Positions 26,156 through 38,839 of a DNA stretch of 64,000 nucleotides are shown here, piece by piece. The position numbers and the translations under genes were made by a program. A model generated the notes under the pieces. That model saw only the letters and a list, made by a program, of their open reading frames with translations. It made no database searches and was not told the origin of the DNA. This DNA is from Gaeumannomyces sp. JS-464 (taxonomy: Eukaryota; Ascomycota; Sordariomycetes; Magnaporthales; Magnaporthaceae): the NCBI GenBank assembly GCA_002197995.1, contig NGZR01000002.1, forward strand, positions 62,001 to 126,000. Direction: 5' to 3'. How positions within the stretch are numbered: position 1 is the first letter of the stretch; each line of letters opens with the position of its first letter.

Positions 26156-26385
26156 TGTTAATTTACGTAATTAACGCGTGTATTAAAAAAACCCCACGTT
26201 TTGTAAAACAGCAAGCTTATAAACCGTGCGTTTTTACAAGTTTATAAAAAGGATTTTACGATTTTTTTCTTATAATTAAATTCCTTTTTAAACATGCATT
26301 ATTATAAATACTAGTTCCAAATTTATAAATTTTTTTTTTTTTAAAAAAAATTTCCGAGTTTATAAAAGTACCACTTTTATTAACA
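26156..26385 (+). repeat. Copia-2 left (5') LTR, 230 bp
   Basis: Starts TGTTAAT and ends ATTAACA, so its tips are inverted complements as in LTRs. Near-identical to 48518-48751 apart from transitions and small gaps. Includes the shared tract AAAAAAACCCCACGTTT. Confidence 0.82.
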
Positions 26386-29194
26386 TTAATTAGTATTGTT
26401 TAAAAAGGTAATTTAAATAAGCAAAGTAAAAGGTTTAACCGTTTAATACTTTTTTTAAAGCGATTAAGTTAAACGGAAAAGTTTAAAAGCAAAAAAATTA
26501 AATTTTACTGCTTAATAACGCGTTATATACCAGTTAATCGAATAATAAAAGCACTTTGTTAAAGTAAGCAATTAAACCTTTGTTTATAAAATTTAAACAA
26601 CTGTGAAAAAAGCGTTACGTAATTCTTTTAAACACTTTTTTAAAACAAGCGATTAAATTTTTAAATCGATTATTTAAACGGTATTACTCGTTAACTTTTA
26701 CTAATAACATATTCGACATTTCGAAATAATAAACGAAAAAGTTTAACGATAAGCAACGAATAATTATAAAAAGTACGCTTTTATTATACGACTTTTTTAA
26801 ATTTTTAATATAAATTATTATTATTTTTTTTTAACAAACCTTTTTTATAATTTCGAAAAATTATTTAATTAAGTTTTTATTACTCGTTAAAACGTATAAA
26901 TGTTTAAAACATTGCTTTTATACGGAAAAACGCAAAGTAATAACTTTTTAAACAACGTATTCGAAAATTATAAAAAGTAAAAAGCAACGCATTTTAAAAA
27001 CCTCGATTAACAAATCGCTCGAATTTTTCGCAAACATTTAAAAAATTACAAAATCTTAATTCCTAATCCGTTAAAAAGGAAGTTTAACGAAAAACTTATG
27101 CAAATTATGCAATAAAAGTTAATTTTTAAAATAACTTTATTAACCGGATTATAACCTTTTTTTTAAAAAAATCGCACAAGTTTTAAACTAAACAATTATT
27201 TAAACGACGCTTTAAATACTTTTAAAAAAACACGCAGCGTTTTTTTCTTAAATAAAACCATAGTTAAACGGGAAATTAGCCGAAATAAAATTTAAAAATT
27301 ACTAAACCGGCGGTTTAAAAATTCGTTACACTTTCGAAAATACTTAACCTTTTTTACGAATACGATGTTTATTTCTTTTTTTTATAAAAACACTTGTATT
27401 AAAAAGCGCATCGATTTTTTAATTATTTTTTTATTAAATCGACGGCTTTTACCACTTAGTTAATTAGCAGTTTTTTAAACACTTTCGGCTTGTTAATTTG
27501 CACTTTTAACTAATTAATTTGCAAATTTATAAACGCTTTCGGTTAATTAATTTTTAGCTTTACCGATTTTTAAAACCATTATTATATTAAAATCCCACTT
27601 TAATTAATATATGTAATAAAAGGATTACGAAAAATTCATTTTATTAATCGAAAAAGCACAAATTGTAATAACTTTACGCTTTTAATACGAAACCTTAATA
27701 CGTGCGAAGTTTTTATATAAGTAACTCTTTTTTAAATAGGTGTTTAACGCTACCGTTAATAAAAGTTTAATAAAAGCATTTTAAAACGCGTAAAATAAAA
27801 AGTACAATTATTCCGGTAATTTATACGATATTTTGGCTAATAAGATTTTGTTTTTCGCAACCATATGCGAAATTTTTAAAATACCACTTTTACAACTTTA
27901 TGCGATTTTTTTTAACATTTTAAAGCAAAACTAAATAGTAATACACCCGATATATTAATATTAACCTTACTTTTTAAAAGATTTATATAATTTTTAAAAA
28001 GCATTTTAATACCGAAGTTAATTAATTACGATACTATACGGATTAAAACTTAACTACTTTTTAAATAATTTATTTAAAAATCGCTAATATAAGCAAATTT
28101 AACATAAAAGTTTTACAAATAAATTATAAACTTATTAACGCGTTTTTAACCCGTTTTATTAAACGAAAACTAAATTATTGCGAGCATTTTACGGGCAATT
28201 TAAAACGTGCCGAAGTTTAAAACCGTTTTTATAAATCCTAGCCGGACTTTTAAAAGCCAATTTTTTTAATTAAAAAGCATTTTGCAAATAAAGGAAAACG
28301 CACGCACTTCCGGCATTTATTTTATAAAACGGAAGTTTAAAAATTACAAAAATCGCAAAAAGAATAATAAAAGTTAAAACCGAATATATAAACTTAAATT
28401 TTTTTAAATAAACCTTTATTTACGTTTATATATACGCGGTTATTAAATTTTGCAAAAGGCCGGATTACAAATCGACACGCTACTTTTTAAAAAATAACAA
28501 CGATTTAAAAAGTAATAAAAAGCATAAAAAAAGGCAAAAAACAAACCACGTAAAAAGTACACCTAATTCCTCGCATTAATAAAGCCCGAAAGCATTAACG
28601 AGGAAAAACAGCCATTTTTTAATTTTAAAAATTAAAAAATAAAAAAAGGAAAATTATAAAAATAGCTATTTTATAACCTTCGTTACGACCGTATATTTAA
28701 TTAAAAAAGCTTTTATTTACACCATTTATAAGCGTTAAAACTCGGGATTTAACAAGCTTTATTTTTATATTTTTGCGAATTAAGTATTAGTTTAACACGA
28801 AATTTAAAGCATTAAGCAATAGTAAGGAATTTTTCTAAATATAAGTGTAATAATAACTTTTACGGTTAAAAAGGATTAAATCCACGCATTTAAACGTTAT
28901 AAGCCAAATTTCGTTGTTAATATAAACGGGTATAAAAACGCGTAATTTTCGAATTAAAAAAAGGTGTTTCCAATACTTGAAAAATTACTATTTCAACTTT
29001 AATCGGTTAAATTACGTTTTTTATAATTCCAATTTTAACCTTTTTCCTATTATGTTTTGCAAATATAATATATTACACGTTTATTTAAATAATACGCGCA
29101 ACGACTTTATAAAAAACAACGGTACGCGCGTTTCGATTGTAAAAAAGCACGGTTACTTTTAGTTTTTTTTTAACGACGTTACCTACGTTATAAC
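26386..29194 (+). other. Copia-2 interior, left half, unreadable
   Basis: 2.8 kb between the left LTR and the nested LTR element. Frames are densely stopped. A 61-codon open stretch at 28977-29162 has no recognisable motif. By position this should be gag to integrase. Confidence 0.45.
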
Positions 29195-29199
29195 GGCAA

Positions 29200-29648
29200 T
29201 GTTACAATTAAAAGTTTACTTTTAAAATAAAACACTTCGAAAGTGGAAAGGATAATATCACTAGTGCTAGTAAACAAAAAATTACGTAATTTAAAAAAAC
29301 AATTTAATTGCTTGCTTTAAAAAATGCTTAAAAGCTAACTTAAGTTAACTAATGCTAAAACCTTAATTAAAGCTATTTAAAATAATAAAAAATCCATTTT
29401 TTATATACACGCTGCTTTTTACCTTATATTAAGTTAAATTTATAACTTTGCCACAAATTTACAAATCCTTTTTGGATTTATTATTTTATTACAAATTTAT
29501 AAATCCTTTTTAAATTTATTACTTTATTACAAATTTACAAATCCTTTTTAATTTACGCAACTTTACGTAACCGGAGCGGGGCGAAAACACCATTTTAAAA
29601 CCTTTTTTTCGTTTTGCTATTTTAAAAGCTTGCATATTAATCGTAATA
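29200..29648 (-). repeat. Left LTR of the nested gypsy-type element, 449 bp
   Basis: Aligns along its length with 41958-42256 plus 44108-44252. Internally it carries three tandem copies of an ACAAATTTATAAATCCTTTT-like unit (29,450-29,545). Confidence 0.8.
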
Positions 29649-30540
29649 TTACGTTTCCTTTTTTAAACCAAATCCTTTTAGCTACGTTTTATCGCCCCGC
29701 TTTTATTAATAATAAATACTTTCCTTTTTTACCATTTCCTTTTCTCTTTTTATTTAACAAAATGTTTAGCTAAATACGAAAACGTTTTTTCGCGAAAAAA
29801 ACCGTTAATCGCAAAAAGCTTTTAACGGTTATTTTCTTAATTATTAAAAATGCTTTTTTATTCGTATTATTATAAAGTTTTAAAAGGTAAAAAATGTAAA
29901 GCTTTTTTTAAAACTCGTTTCGGTACGTAAAATGCTTTCGAATTAATCGTTTAAAATGCGACGTTTTAAACCTTTTTCTTTCCGAATTTTTAAATATCGT
30001 CGTCCAGCATTTTAAATTTAAAGCTAAATTAAAAAAAGCGAAGGAAAAAGTTTTCCATTTTCGAAAGCAAAAACGAATGTGGCTAAAACAAATAATGCGC
30101 GCGATGCGCCGCGGTGTTAACTTAGTGGAAAAGTTAAAACGTGTCGAGCGGGAAAAGGCCGACTAAACGGTTCGTTAAACCGCTTCGTATTTTAAGCCTT
30201 TTGCGGCTTTTTCCGTTTTTTCCGATTAGCAAATGCTTAAAGTTAATTTTAATTTGGACTTGTTTGCTTTTTTTAATTAAAATAAGTGGTAACTTTTTTA
30301 ATAACTTTTTTAAATTTTATAACGCATTAAGCGTGGCTTTGGTTTTTTTACCGAGGTTTCGGGTTCGAATCCCGGCACGACCGTGTTAAAAAGGCTTTAA
30401 TAAAATGTTTCGTTTAAGTTTTACCTAGTTTTTTTTTTTTTTTTTTTTTTTGCTAACCGTTCGGCGCAAATTTCTTTACTTTATTTGGTTTCGGTAAATG
30501 CTGTTTTTTTTTAACCTAATAATAAAACGGTATTATTTAT
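29649..30540. other. AT-rich interior with tRNA-like piece and T-tract
   Basis: No protein recognised. Includes a GC-richer patch at 30,070-30,210, a tRNA-like 3' half at about 30,336-30,384 and an uninterrupted T run of about 22 at about 30,430-30,451. Confidence 0.5.
30335..30384 (+). other. tRNA-like 3' half (pol III B-box)
   Basis: CGGGTTCGAATCCCG gives a perfect T-arm, followed by GCACGACC as an acceptor-like 3' end. An A-box-like GTGTCGAGCGGG lies ~210 bases upstream, too far for a normal tRNA. The long T run about 45 bases downstream could act as a pol III terminator. It could be a tRNA-derived SINE or an interrupted tRNA. Confidence 0.4.
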
Positions 30541-30714
30541 AACACTTATTTTGTAAATTTTTAATTCGACTTTCGGTTAAGGTAAAATTAGATTTTTTAC
30601 GGTTGTTTTTCGTATGCTCGCTTAAATATACAAATAAACAGCTATGGTAAATAACCCGCCTTTTTTTGCTAACCTTTTTGCAAATGCTTTCGTTAGTACT
30701 TTTTTAAAAGTTTT

Positions 30715-31900
30715 TAACAATGTTTAAAGTTCGTCGCTTTTTCCCACGTGTTTTCCTCGTAGCCGTACTTTTTCCATTTAATTAAGTACTTTTTAAACCT
30801 GTTTTTTAACCTATAATTTAAAATTTCTTCGATTTCGTACTTTTATTTTACGTTAATTTTTATTAACTCGTCGTTTTTAAAGTTTAATAACGCTAATTCG
30901 AAAAAAGAAATATAAAAAACCAGGTAGGATTTTATAATTAGCGGTAATTAAAATTTATAATTTACGTTCGAAACCTTGTTTAATATTTTAAACGGTTTTA
31001 ATTTTTTAAAGTTTAATTTATCGCTCGGTCGTTTTGTTTTAATATTTCGTCGAAAAAGATAAACGTTATCCCTTTTTTTAAAAGTTGGTTTTTCGATTTT
31101 TTTTTATTTGCTTAAATAATTATACGGTGCTATAGCTTTTTCAACTTTGCTTAAAATTGTTTATGCAATTTAGTAAACTTTGTTACTTGTATTTCCGCTG
31201 TTAAAGCATGTTTTCCTGCTTTAGGTTTTTTATACGCTATTAATGTAAACTTATAATTCGCATAAAACGGTGTAATTTTTATGCTTTTATAAATTAAACT
31301 GTTATAAACGAACTAAACCATAAAAAATAATTATACCTAATCGTTTTATGTGTAATTAACGTAATAATGTAAATATTACTTATAGTTTAATTTATTCGTT
31401 TTGTTTATTTTTATTTAAAAGTAGTAAGTTATAAATAAAAAGTGCTTCGCTTTTAGCTTATTCGTAAGCCTTTTTTAAAATGCTTATAAATAGCTTGTTT
31501 TTTATCCGTAATTAAACGGTTCGGCGTGCCGTATTCCGCTATTACGTGTTTAATAAAAACATACGCTAATTTTATAACGTCGTTGCTTTTTTTATATAGT
31601 AAAAATAAAGCGTACTTAATAAGCTTATTTATTATTACCTAATACATTGTCGTACTTAACTCCCGTTATCGGTTTTTTAAATTAGAAAAGTTTAATAACG
31701 AAATTTATAGTAATTTTTTATTATGCCTCGCCCGGCGTTAGTAATAACTGCAAAAGCTTATAAGGTTTATGCTTATTAGCTTTATTTTTAACGTAGTTTT
31801 CGCAATTTTTTATTACGTTTTATATTTTAACTCGAATTTTTACAAACCTTTAATTAGGGTTAGGAAAAAAGTAAATTAGTTAAGTTATTACTTTAACTGT
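30715..31900 (-). pseudogene. Ty3/gypsy integrase with chromodomain, RIPed relic
   Basis: Read on the minus strand from about 31,870 down. Recognisable blocks: the HKPYKLLQ segment after the zinc finger, the central domain (ITGVKYDNVL), AEPFNYG-like remnants of the HG-P-IxSDRG strand, then ITPFYANYKFT and KPKAGKHALTAEIQV, typical of fungal gypsy integrases. At about 30,720-30,850 comes a chromodomain: KYEIEEILNYR, YLIKWKKYGYEENTWE. The chromodomain places it with the chromoviruses, whose integrases target marked heterochromatin. Stops replace Q and W codons. Not functional. Confidence 0.8.
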
Positions 31901-31984
31901 AACTAACTTTTAAAGTTAAAGCAGTAATTTTAACTTTTAATAACTAACTTTTAATTAACTTTAATAACTTTTAAAGTTATTAAA

Positions 31985-32105
31985 AGTTATTTTTTATATA
32001 AGCAAATAAATACACAAATAAATACGCAAATAAATAAGCAAATAAATAAGCAAATAAATAAGCAAATAAATACACAAATAAATAAATAAATAAATAAGCA
32101 AATAA
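31985..32105. repeat. Simple repeat, AAATAAATAAGC-type 12-mers
   Basis: Roughly ten imperfect 12-bp units alternating AAATAAATAAGC, AAATAAATACAC and AAATAAATACGC. Separates the integrase relic from the gag-like ORF. Confidence 0.85.
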
Positions 32106-32117
32106 ATAATTAATTAA

Positions 32118-32531
32118 TTAAAAATCCATATTATCTTTTGTTAAATCCCGTAATATTTCGTAACGCCCGGTATTTCCAACTGTTTCGATAGTAATATTAC
32201 CGGGGTTTTTAACCTTATCGGTATTATTAATTTTTTCGTTATCCTTTTCGTTATTATTTTGTAAAACGGAAAGGAAATATGCACGCTTTTTAGCGTAAAC
32301 GTTGTTATTTAATTGGTTTTTAATATTCCAACCGTTTAGCGCTTTATTTGGTTGTAAAAACCAGCATTGCTTGTAAATATAGCCTTTTAATTTGCAATAA
32401 GTGCAAATTTTAGGCTTTATAACGGCCGGGATATCGTTATTTTGCCGGCTAATTCGGGGTTGTTTTATAATCGATAAAAGCCGTTTAATATCGTTAAAGT
32501 TTTCGATATCAATAGTAATTTTCGACGACAT
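32118..32531 (-). CDS. gag-like protein with altered CCHC zinc knuckle
   Basis: 137-residue open frame starting MSSKITIDIENF. Around residues 43-56 it has CTYCKLKGYIYKQC, which matches a retrotransposon gag knuckle CX2CX4HX4C with Tyr at the His position; CAY-to-TAY is a RIP-type change, so zinc binding is probably impaired. A WFLQPNKALNGW segment follows, typical of the tail after gag knuckles. The frame is intact, unlike its neighbours, but much shorter than a full gag. It lies just upstream (in minus orientation) of the integrase relic, with no RT between. It may belong to the same element after deletion, or to another one. Confidence 0.55.
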   Translation of the reverse strand: MSSKITIDIENFNDIKRLLSIIKQPRISRQNNDIPAVIKPKICTYCKLKGYIYKQCWFLQPNKALNGWNIKNQLNNNVYAKKRAYFLSVLQNNNEKDNEKINNTDKVKNPGNITIETVGNTGRYEILRDLTKDNMDF

Positions 32532-33305
32532 TTTAACGGTAATAACGATAAATATCGTTATAAAGCGTTATAATAAAAGTAAAAAGTAATAAGTATAAAT
32601 AATAAGTATAAGTAATAAAGTTATTTTATTATTAGTAATAAAAAGAAAGAAATTGCAAAGTAAATAACGAAAAAAACCGTTAAATTTATAGTAATAAAAG
32701 CGGTTTTAAAAGTTCCTATTGCTTATTAATGCAAATTATATTAATAATGTAAATATTATGTATATTATTAAAAAAATGCATGGATTTATAATAATTATAC
32801 GTAAATTTTATATTAATAATGCAAAAAGTTTAAAAATTTCTAGCATTTTTCATTGCTTACTAATATAAAAATGTTTTACTAATATTTTAATTTTAATTAG
32901 TATTAGTAATAATAGTTATTTACTAATTTATATTACAAATTACGTATTACTAATCTAATTTTTTTAGCAGCTTTTAGCAGTTTTTACAAGATTTCTTTTT
33001 ATTTTACACGTTATTTTATATTAAAAATGCATTTTAACTTACAAATTATTATTTACAATTACTTTATATTACGTAATATGCTTATTAATATTAAATATTA
33101 TTAGTAATAAATAGAAATTTTTAAAAAATTAACCTTGCATATAAATAAACGTAAAACCTCCTTTTTAATCGCTACTTTTTTCGCTTTTTTTTAAACCATT
33201 AGCTATTTTACCCACGCATTTTACTATTACCAACTTTATACGTTAAATCTTTTACTTTTAACCTTTTTTATTACCATTTTTACTACTTTTGTTATTTATT
33301 TAACA
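32532..33305. other. AT-rich spacer between gag-like ORF and hAT
   Basis: No gene recognised. Contains many short TATTAGTAATA / TTACTAATA palindromic stretches. Confidence 0.5.
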
Positions 33306-33527
33306 TGGATAATATTACTTTATTAACAAATAGCTTTACTTTGGATAATAATTTAAAATACGTTATTAATTCCGGTAATAATTCCGATTATAATTCCGGT
33401 AAAAATTCCGGTAATAATTCCGATAATAATCCCGGTAATAATTCCGATAATAATACAAATTATAAAAACTTTTTTTATAACTAACTTATTTACGCTTTAC
33501 CTATTAATAAGGAAAGTAAAATATATA

Positions 33528-35389
33528 TAACGTGGTTTATAAGCGAGTCGCGCATATAAGCAAGTCGCGCACCCACATTTAACCTCCGGTTAATCGACGC
33601 GCATGCTAACCTAATAACGCTAAAAATCCATTTAAACTATTCGAAATTGTATATATTAAACGTTTTTACTTTTTCCTAATAAATGCGCGTATTATGTCCG
33701 GTTTTGCCGCAAGTGCCATATTGCCGACGAGTTATCGTTACCCTTTTTTTCTTGCCTTTTATAATCGCGCATTTCTTGTTATAACTGCTTATTTAGCTTT
33801 TGCTAGTTTAAAATATTTTGTATTTTTTAACAATATGTAACCCTTTTTATCGAACACGTGTTTTTTTAGCCTTTCGGCGTTTGCTTAATGCTTTATTCGC
33901 TTTTCGTAGTTTAAAGCACTTTTTTTTAAAAAGGTTAACCCGATGCATAATTGCTTTAACCCTTTTCGTTAATTAGTTTATAACCGATAGCATGGGTAAC
34001 GGAAAGCTACTCCGGTAATTGGAAATCCGATTTTTAATATATTCGAATTGCGAAGTTGCGTTTTTAACTGTTTAAAGCGTTTTAAAAGTCCAAAGTTCGG
34101 CGTCGTTTAAAAGCTTTTTCGGGGGAGTTAAAATCCGTAACTTTGCATTTAGCTTTTTTAAAACCGAATCCGAATTAAAAAAAAGCAAAGCTAGCCTTTT
34201 AAAACCTTTTTAAATATTTTTTTCGGTTATAAAATTAAAAAATGCCGTTTTAAACGCCGAAAGGAACTTAACCTTAATTACGTAATTAACGTGTAACTTT
34301 ATTAAGTTTTCGACTTATTAACCGTACGCCTTTTTTAACGGGCTAAAACACTTAATATTAAGCGGTTAAAAAAAGTAAAACGAATGCAAAGGCATATAAA
34401 GCGTAATAATGTTATATTTTTAGCAATAAAGCTTAAAATCCGTTAAATGGTGGCTTTTATAGCCGTTTAGCACTAATAAACGATAAAACCCTTTTTTATA
34501 AGCTATAATGTGTTTATCGAAATGCTAAATCCATTTTAAGCTAAACTCGTTCGTAGTTTACCCGTTAACATTCGTTAAAATGATTTAATCGCGTGGAAAG
34601 TCGGTTTTCGAATACCAATTGGTTAAATGGTACTGCTTTTTAACGATAATAAAAAAAAAGATCGCTTAGCCGTAATAATTAACTTTTTAAATAACCGTAA
34701 CCCATTTCCGGTTGCTAAGTTAAACTAGCTTTGCTTTGCTACGGCTTTCCGATATTGTAATAACTATAACGGCGGCGATTATACCTATAAAAAAGCCGGT
34801 TTCGTCGAAATTGTAAATATTTTTACTGTAATGCTATATTTATTTATAATGTTTCGTATAAAGTCGAACTAAGCAAAAACGAGTTTAGGATTTTCGCATT
34901 TGGCTTTTTAGTAGTCGTATTTTCGAATTTAGCGCGTACCGAGCTTTGCGCGGCGTTTAACGAAGTTTGCAACTTAGTTTTTACTAACGGCGCTCGCGTC
35001 GCGTTCGGTAAATAATCGGTTGGTTATATTTTTAATACCAAAAAGCCGGGGAAAAAATGCGCGGGAATTTAGCTCGAGGATGTATTTAACAAGCGCTTTT
35101 TTTTCGAATTCCGTTAATTTTCGTAATTTAAGCATAGTATCGCGTCGAGCAGGTTTACCGGCGCGTCGATCGCGTAACGTGGATTTAAAAATATCGTAAA
35201 TTTTAACTGCCGAACGCAAATTTAATCCCTTATTAAATTAAACTACTTACATAGCGAAAACAATCCTAGCTTTTTAAACGTCGATTTTATTTGTGGTTGT
35301 TAAAAAATTAAAGTTAAAAGTGGGAAATACGCATTGCATTAAAAAATGCGCGATTCGCTTATATGCGCGACTCGTTTATAAACCACGTT
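33528..35389 (-). mobile_element. pogo-like copy P13, full length, inside hAT
   Basis: 1,862 bp with GTCGCGCA-type ends. The remnant 34974-35219 (-) encodes the HTH region (AVKIYDIFKSTLRDRRAG then LTEFEKKALVKYILEL), one of the best views of the DNA-binding domain here. Confidence 0.87.
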
Positions 35390-36653
35390 TTTTAAAAATA
35401 ACTTATTTATGCGTGCATTTTTACTAATAAATATTAATTAAAAACGTAAAATTATAATAAAATGCATAATATGCAATTATAAAAAAATCGAAAATATTGC
35501 AAAATTTTAAACTTCCAATTATTTTAAGCATTATAAATTAAAACACCTTAATATAGCATATAATAAAGCAAGTAAAAAACAAAAGCTAAAAAACAAAATA
35601 CAGCTTAATTATTAATAATATTAGCTTTTTCCGCTGGAAATCGAAAAAAACAGCGCTAAAATACTATTTTATTAAATTTTAACAATACGAATGCATATAA
35701 AAAAATATTATAGTTTATAATCGATAATAATTTATCGTTTAATATAGTAAAATCCAATTTATTTACTAATTTATTAAGTTATTATAATAGGATTTCCCTT
35801 ATTATTAATAGGAAAAAATTAAAAACTATATCAAATAATACGTATAACGAATATTTTTCGTTATTTAACGATAAAATGCGATTGCATATCGAAAATAACG
35901 GTAAATTTAATATAACTTTTACAAAGTAATTAAAACGCAATATTTTAATATAATTATAATATTTATATATTCCGAATTTAAATTAAATTATAAACTAATC
36001 GAATTTGAAAAAATTGGTAATATAAGCTATATTAGCGAAAATTTATATTTGGAATTTAATAATATTATCGATAAATATCCTTTTATTAATAATAATACAA
36101 TTTTATCGATTACGCGGGAAAACGCTAGTAATAACGATACTTTTATTAATTATTATAACGAAAATATTACTAATAGCTTTTACGACATTCGTTATATAAC
36201 CCATATATTAAATTTGGTTGTTAAAAATATATTACGCGATTTTTTAAATAATAGCGATAATAACGATAATAATAATAATATTACTGCTAAGGTTCGTAAA
36301 ATTATTACGATTTTAAAATATAATAACGAATTAAAAAAGCTTTTAATTAAATGAATTAATAAATATAAAAACAAAAGTAAATTAAAAAGGGATTTTAAAT
36401 TAATAAAAATTTTTATAAATAATAATACCCGTTAAAATTCCACATATTTAATGCTTAAAACCTTTTATAAATTAAAATACCTTTTAATATACGTTAGTAA
36501 AAATACCGATAATAACGATTATAAAAAGGTAATATTAATAAAAGCCGAATTTAATAATATAAATAATTTAATTTTTATATTTGAAATATTTGTTAAACTT
36601 ATTACAAAATTGCAAAAGCAAATATATGCTACTTTAAATATTACCTTTTTATA

Positions 36654-38518
36654 TAACGTGTTTTATTACCGAGTCGCGCATATTACCAAATCGCGCATTT
36701 TCCATCGCAACCCGCGTTTTTTACTTTTAATTCCAATTTTTTAACAATTATAAATAAAATCGACATTTAAAAAAGCTAGGATTATTTTCGCTATGTAAGC
36801 AATTTAATTTAAAAAAGGACCAAGTTTGCGTTTGGCAGCTAAGATTTACGATATGTTTAAATTTATATTACGCGACTAACGCGCCGGCAAACCTGCTTAA
36901 CGCGATTGCAAGCCCAATTTCCGGAAATTAACGGAATTTGAAAAAAAAGCGCTTGTTAAATACATTTTCGAGTTGGATTTTCGCGCATTTCTTCCCCGGC
37001 ATTTTGTTATTAAAAATATAACTAACCGATTGCTCGCCGAACGCGACGCGGGCATCGTCGGCAAATGCTAAGTTAACAAGTTCGTTAAACGCCGCTTAAA
37101 GCTAAGCACGCGTTAAATTTAAAAGTACGATTATTAAAAAGCTAAATGCGAAAATCCCAAATTCGTTTTTGCTTAATTCGACTTTATACGGAACATTATA
37201 GCTAAATATAACATTTTGGATAACGATATTTACAATTTCGACGAAACCGGCTTTTTTATAAGCATAATCGTTACCGTTATAATTATTACAACATTAAAAA
37301 ACCGTAGTAAAGCAAAGCTAATTTAGCTTAATAACCGGGAATAAGCTATAATTATTTAAAAGGTTAATTATTGCGGTTAAGCGATCCTTTTTTTTATTAT
37401 CGTTAAAAAGTAATACCATTTGGCTAATTGGTATTTAAAAACCGACTTTTTACGCGATTAAGTTATTTTAACGAGTTTTAACAAGTGGATTACAAACGAG
37501 CTCGGCTTAAAATAAATCCAGCATTTTAATAAACACATTGCAGCTCGCAAAAAAGGGTTTTATCGTTTGTTAATGCTAAACGGCTACGAAAGCTACTATT
37601 CGACGGATTTCGAGCTTTATTACCAAAAACATAATATTATTACGTTTTATATGCTTTCGCATTCGTTTTACTTTTTTTAACCGCTTAACGTTAAGTGTTT
37701 TAGCCCGTTAAAAAAAGCGTACGGTTAATAAATCGAAAACCTAATAAGGTTATACGTTAACCACGTAATTAAAGTTAAGTTCCTTTCGGCGTTTAAAACG
37801 GCATTTTTTAACTTTATAACCGAAGGAAACATGTAAAAAAGCTTCCGAAAGGCTAGCTTTGCTTTTTTCGATTCGGATTCGGTTTTAAAAAAGCTAAATG
37901 TAAAGTTACGAATTTTAACTTTTTCGAAAACGCTTTTAAACGACCCCGAACTTTAAACTTCCAAAACGCCGCGGATAGTTAAAAAAGCAATTTTACAATT
38001 TAAATATATTAAAACTCGGATTTCCAATTATTAAAGCAGTTTTTTAACATTTATATTAACGGTTATTAACTAGTTTGCGAAAAAGGCTAAAGCAATTATA
38101 CATCGGGTTAACCTTTTAAAAAAAGAAAACTCCAAATTACGAAAAGCGAACGAAGTATTAAACAAACGCCGGAAAGCTAAAAAAACACGTGTTTAATTTG
38201 GAAGGTTATTTACTATAAACGAAGTACGAAATGTTTTAAACTAGTAAAAGCTAAATGGATAGCTATAGCAAAAAATGCGCGATTATAAAGGTTAAAAAAA
38301 AAAGGCGACGATAATTCGTCGGCGGTGTAGCATTTGCGGTAAAACCGGACACAATTCGCGCATTTGCTAGGAAAAAGTAAAAATGTTCGATATATACAGT
38401 TTAAAGTAGTTTAAATGGATTTCCGGCGTTATTAGGTTAGTATGCGCGTTAATTAACCGAAAGTTAGGGGTAAGTGCGCGATTTGGTAATATGCGCGACT
38501 CGGTAATAAAATACGTTA
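36654..38518 (+). mobile_element. pogo-like copy P14, full length, inside hAT
   Basis: ~1,865 bp inserted at TATA in the hAT frame. The hAT reading continues in register after the insertion. GTCGCGCA-type ends. The second catalytic motif reads LNGY near 37,580 and the third PLNV near 37,700, both D-to-N. The right boundary is uncertain by a few bases. Confidence 0.85.
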
Positions 38519-38839
38519 TATATCGAATTTATAAAAAATTACGCAATTTAATATTGGTTTTTAAGCAAAAAAACCGATTAAATCGTAATAATAATAATTA
38601 TTATAACGTTTATATTATTACAATCGAATCGAAAATGAAAAAGTTAAATAAATATTTTTTAAAAAACTTTAATAGTAATATATTTAAAACATATCGGCTA
38701 TATATATTACCGATTATATTAAATCCGTAATATAAATTATCGCATTTCGAAAAGGATAAATTATTATATTTTTATTTTAATATTAAACACGATGCAAAAG
38801 TTTTATTAAAATACGAATATATAAAGTTAAAAAATAAAA

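Larger units (their letters stand above)
33306..38839 (+). pseudogene. hAT transposase gene, split by two pogo copies
   Basis: Three plus-strand pieces join in register: 33306-33527, 35390-36653 and 38519-38839. The first encodes MDNITLLTNS and an Asn/Ser/Gly-rich repeat tract. The second has a BED-type zinc finger (CIICNYK…FKHYKLKH, near 35,490-35,575), the hAT signature IIDNNLSFNIV (~35,715), TRENASNNDTF (~36,110), ITHILNLVVK (~36,205) and R-stop-NSTYLML (~36,430; W lost). The third has IYRIYKKLRNLILVF and PIILNP. Only scattered stops occur, much fewer than in the pogo copies. The 3' end is lost at 38840 where P15 begins. Terminal repeats were not identified. Confidence 0.78.

Noticed and set aside
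31853..31864. Telomere-like ATTAGGGTTAGG
   Set aside because: Fewer than two full units, interior to a transposon relic; chance or part of the element.
31985..32105. Repeated ~12-bp units considered as a CRISPR-like array
   Set aside because: Simple AT-rich microsatellite without spacers, in a eukaryotic genome.
36192..36374. Minus-strand 60-codon frame over the hAT gene
   Set aside because: Antisense shadow of the hAT HILNLVVK region.
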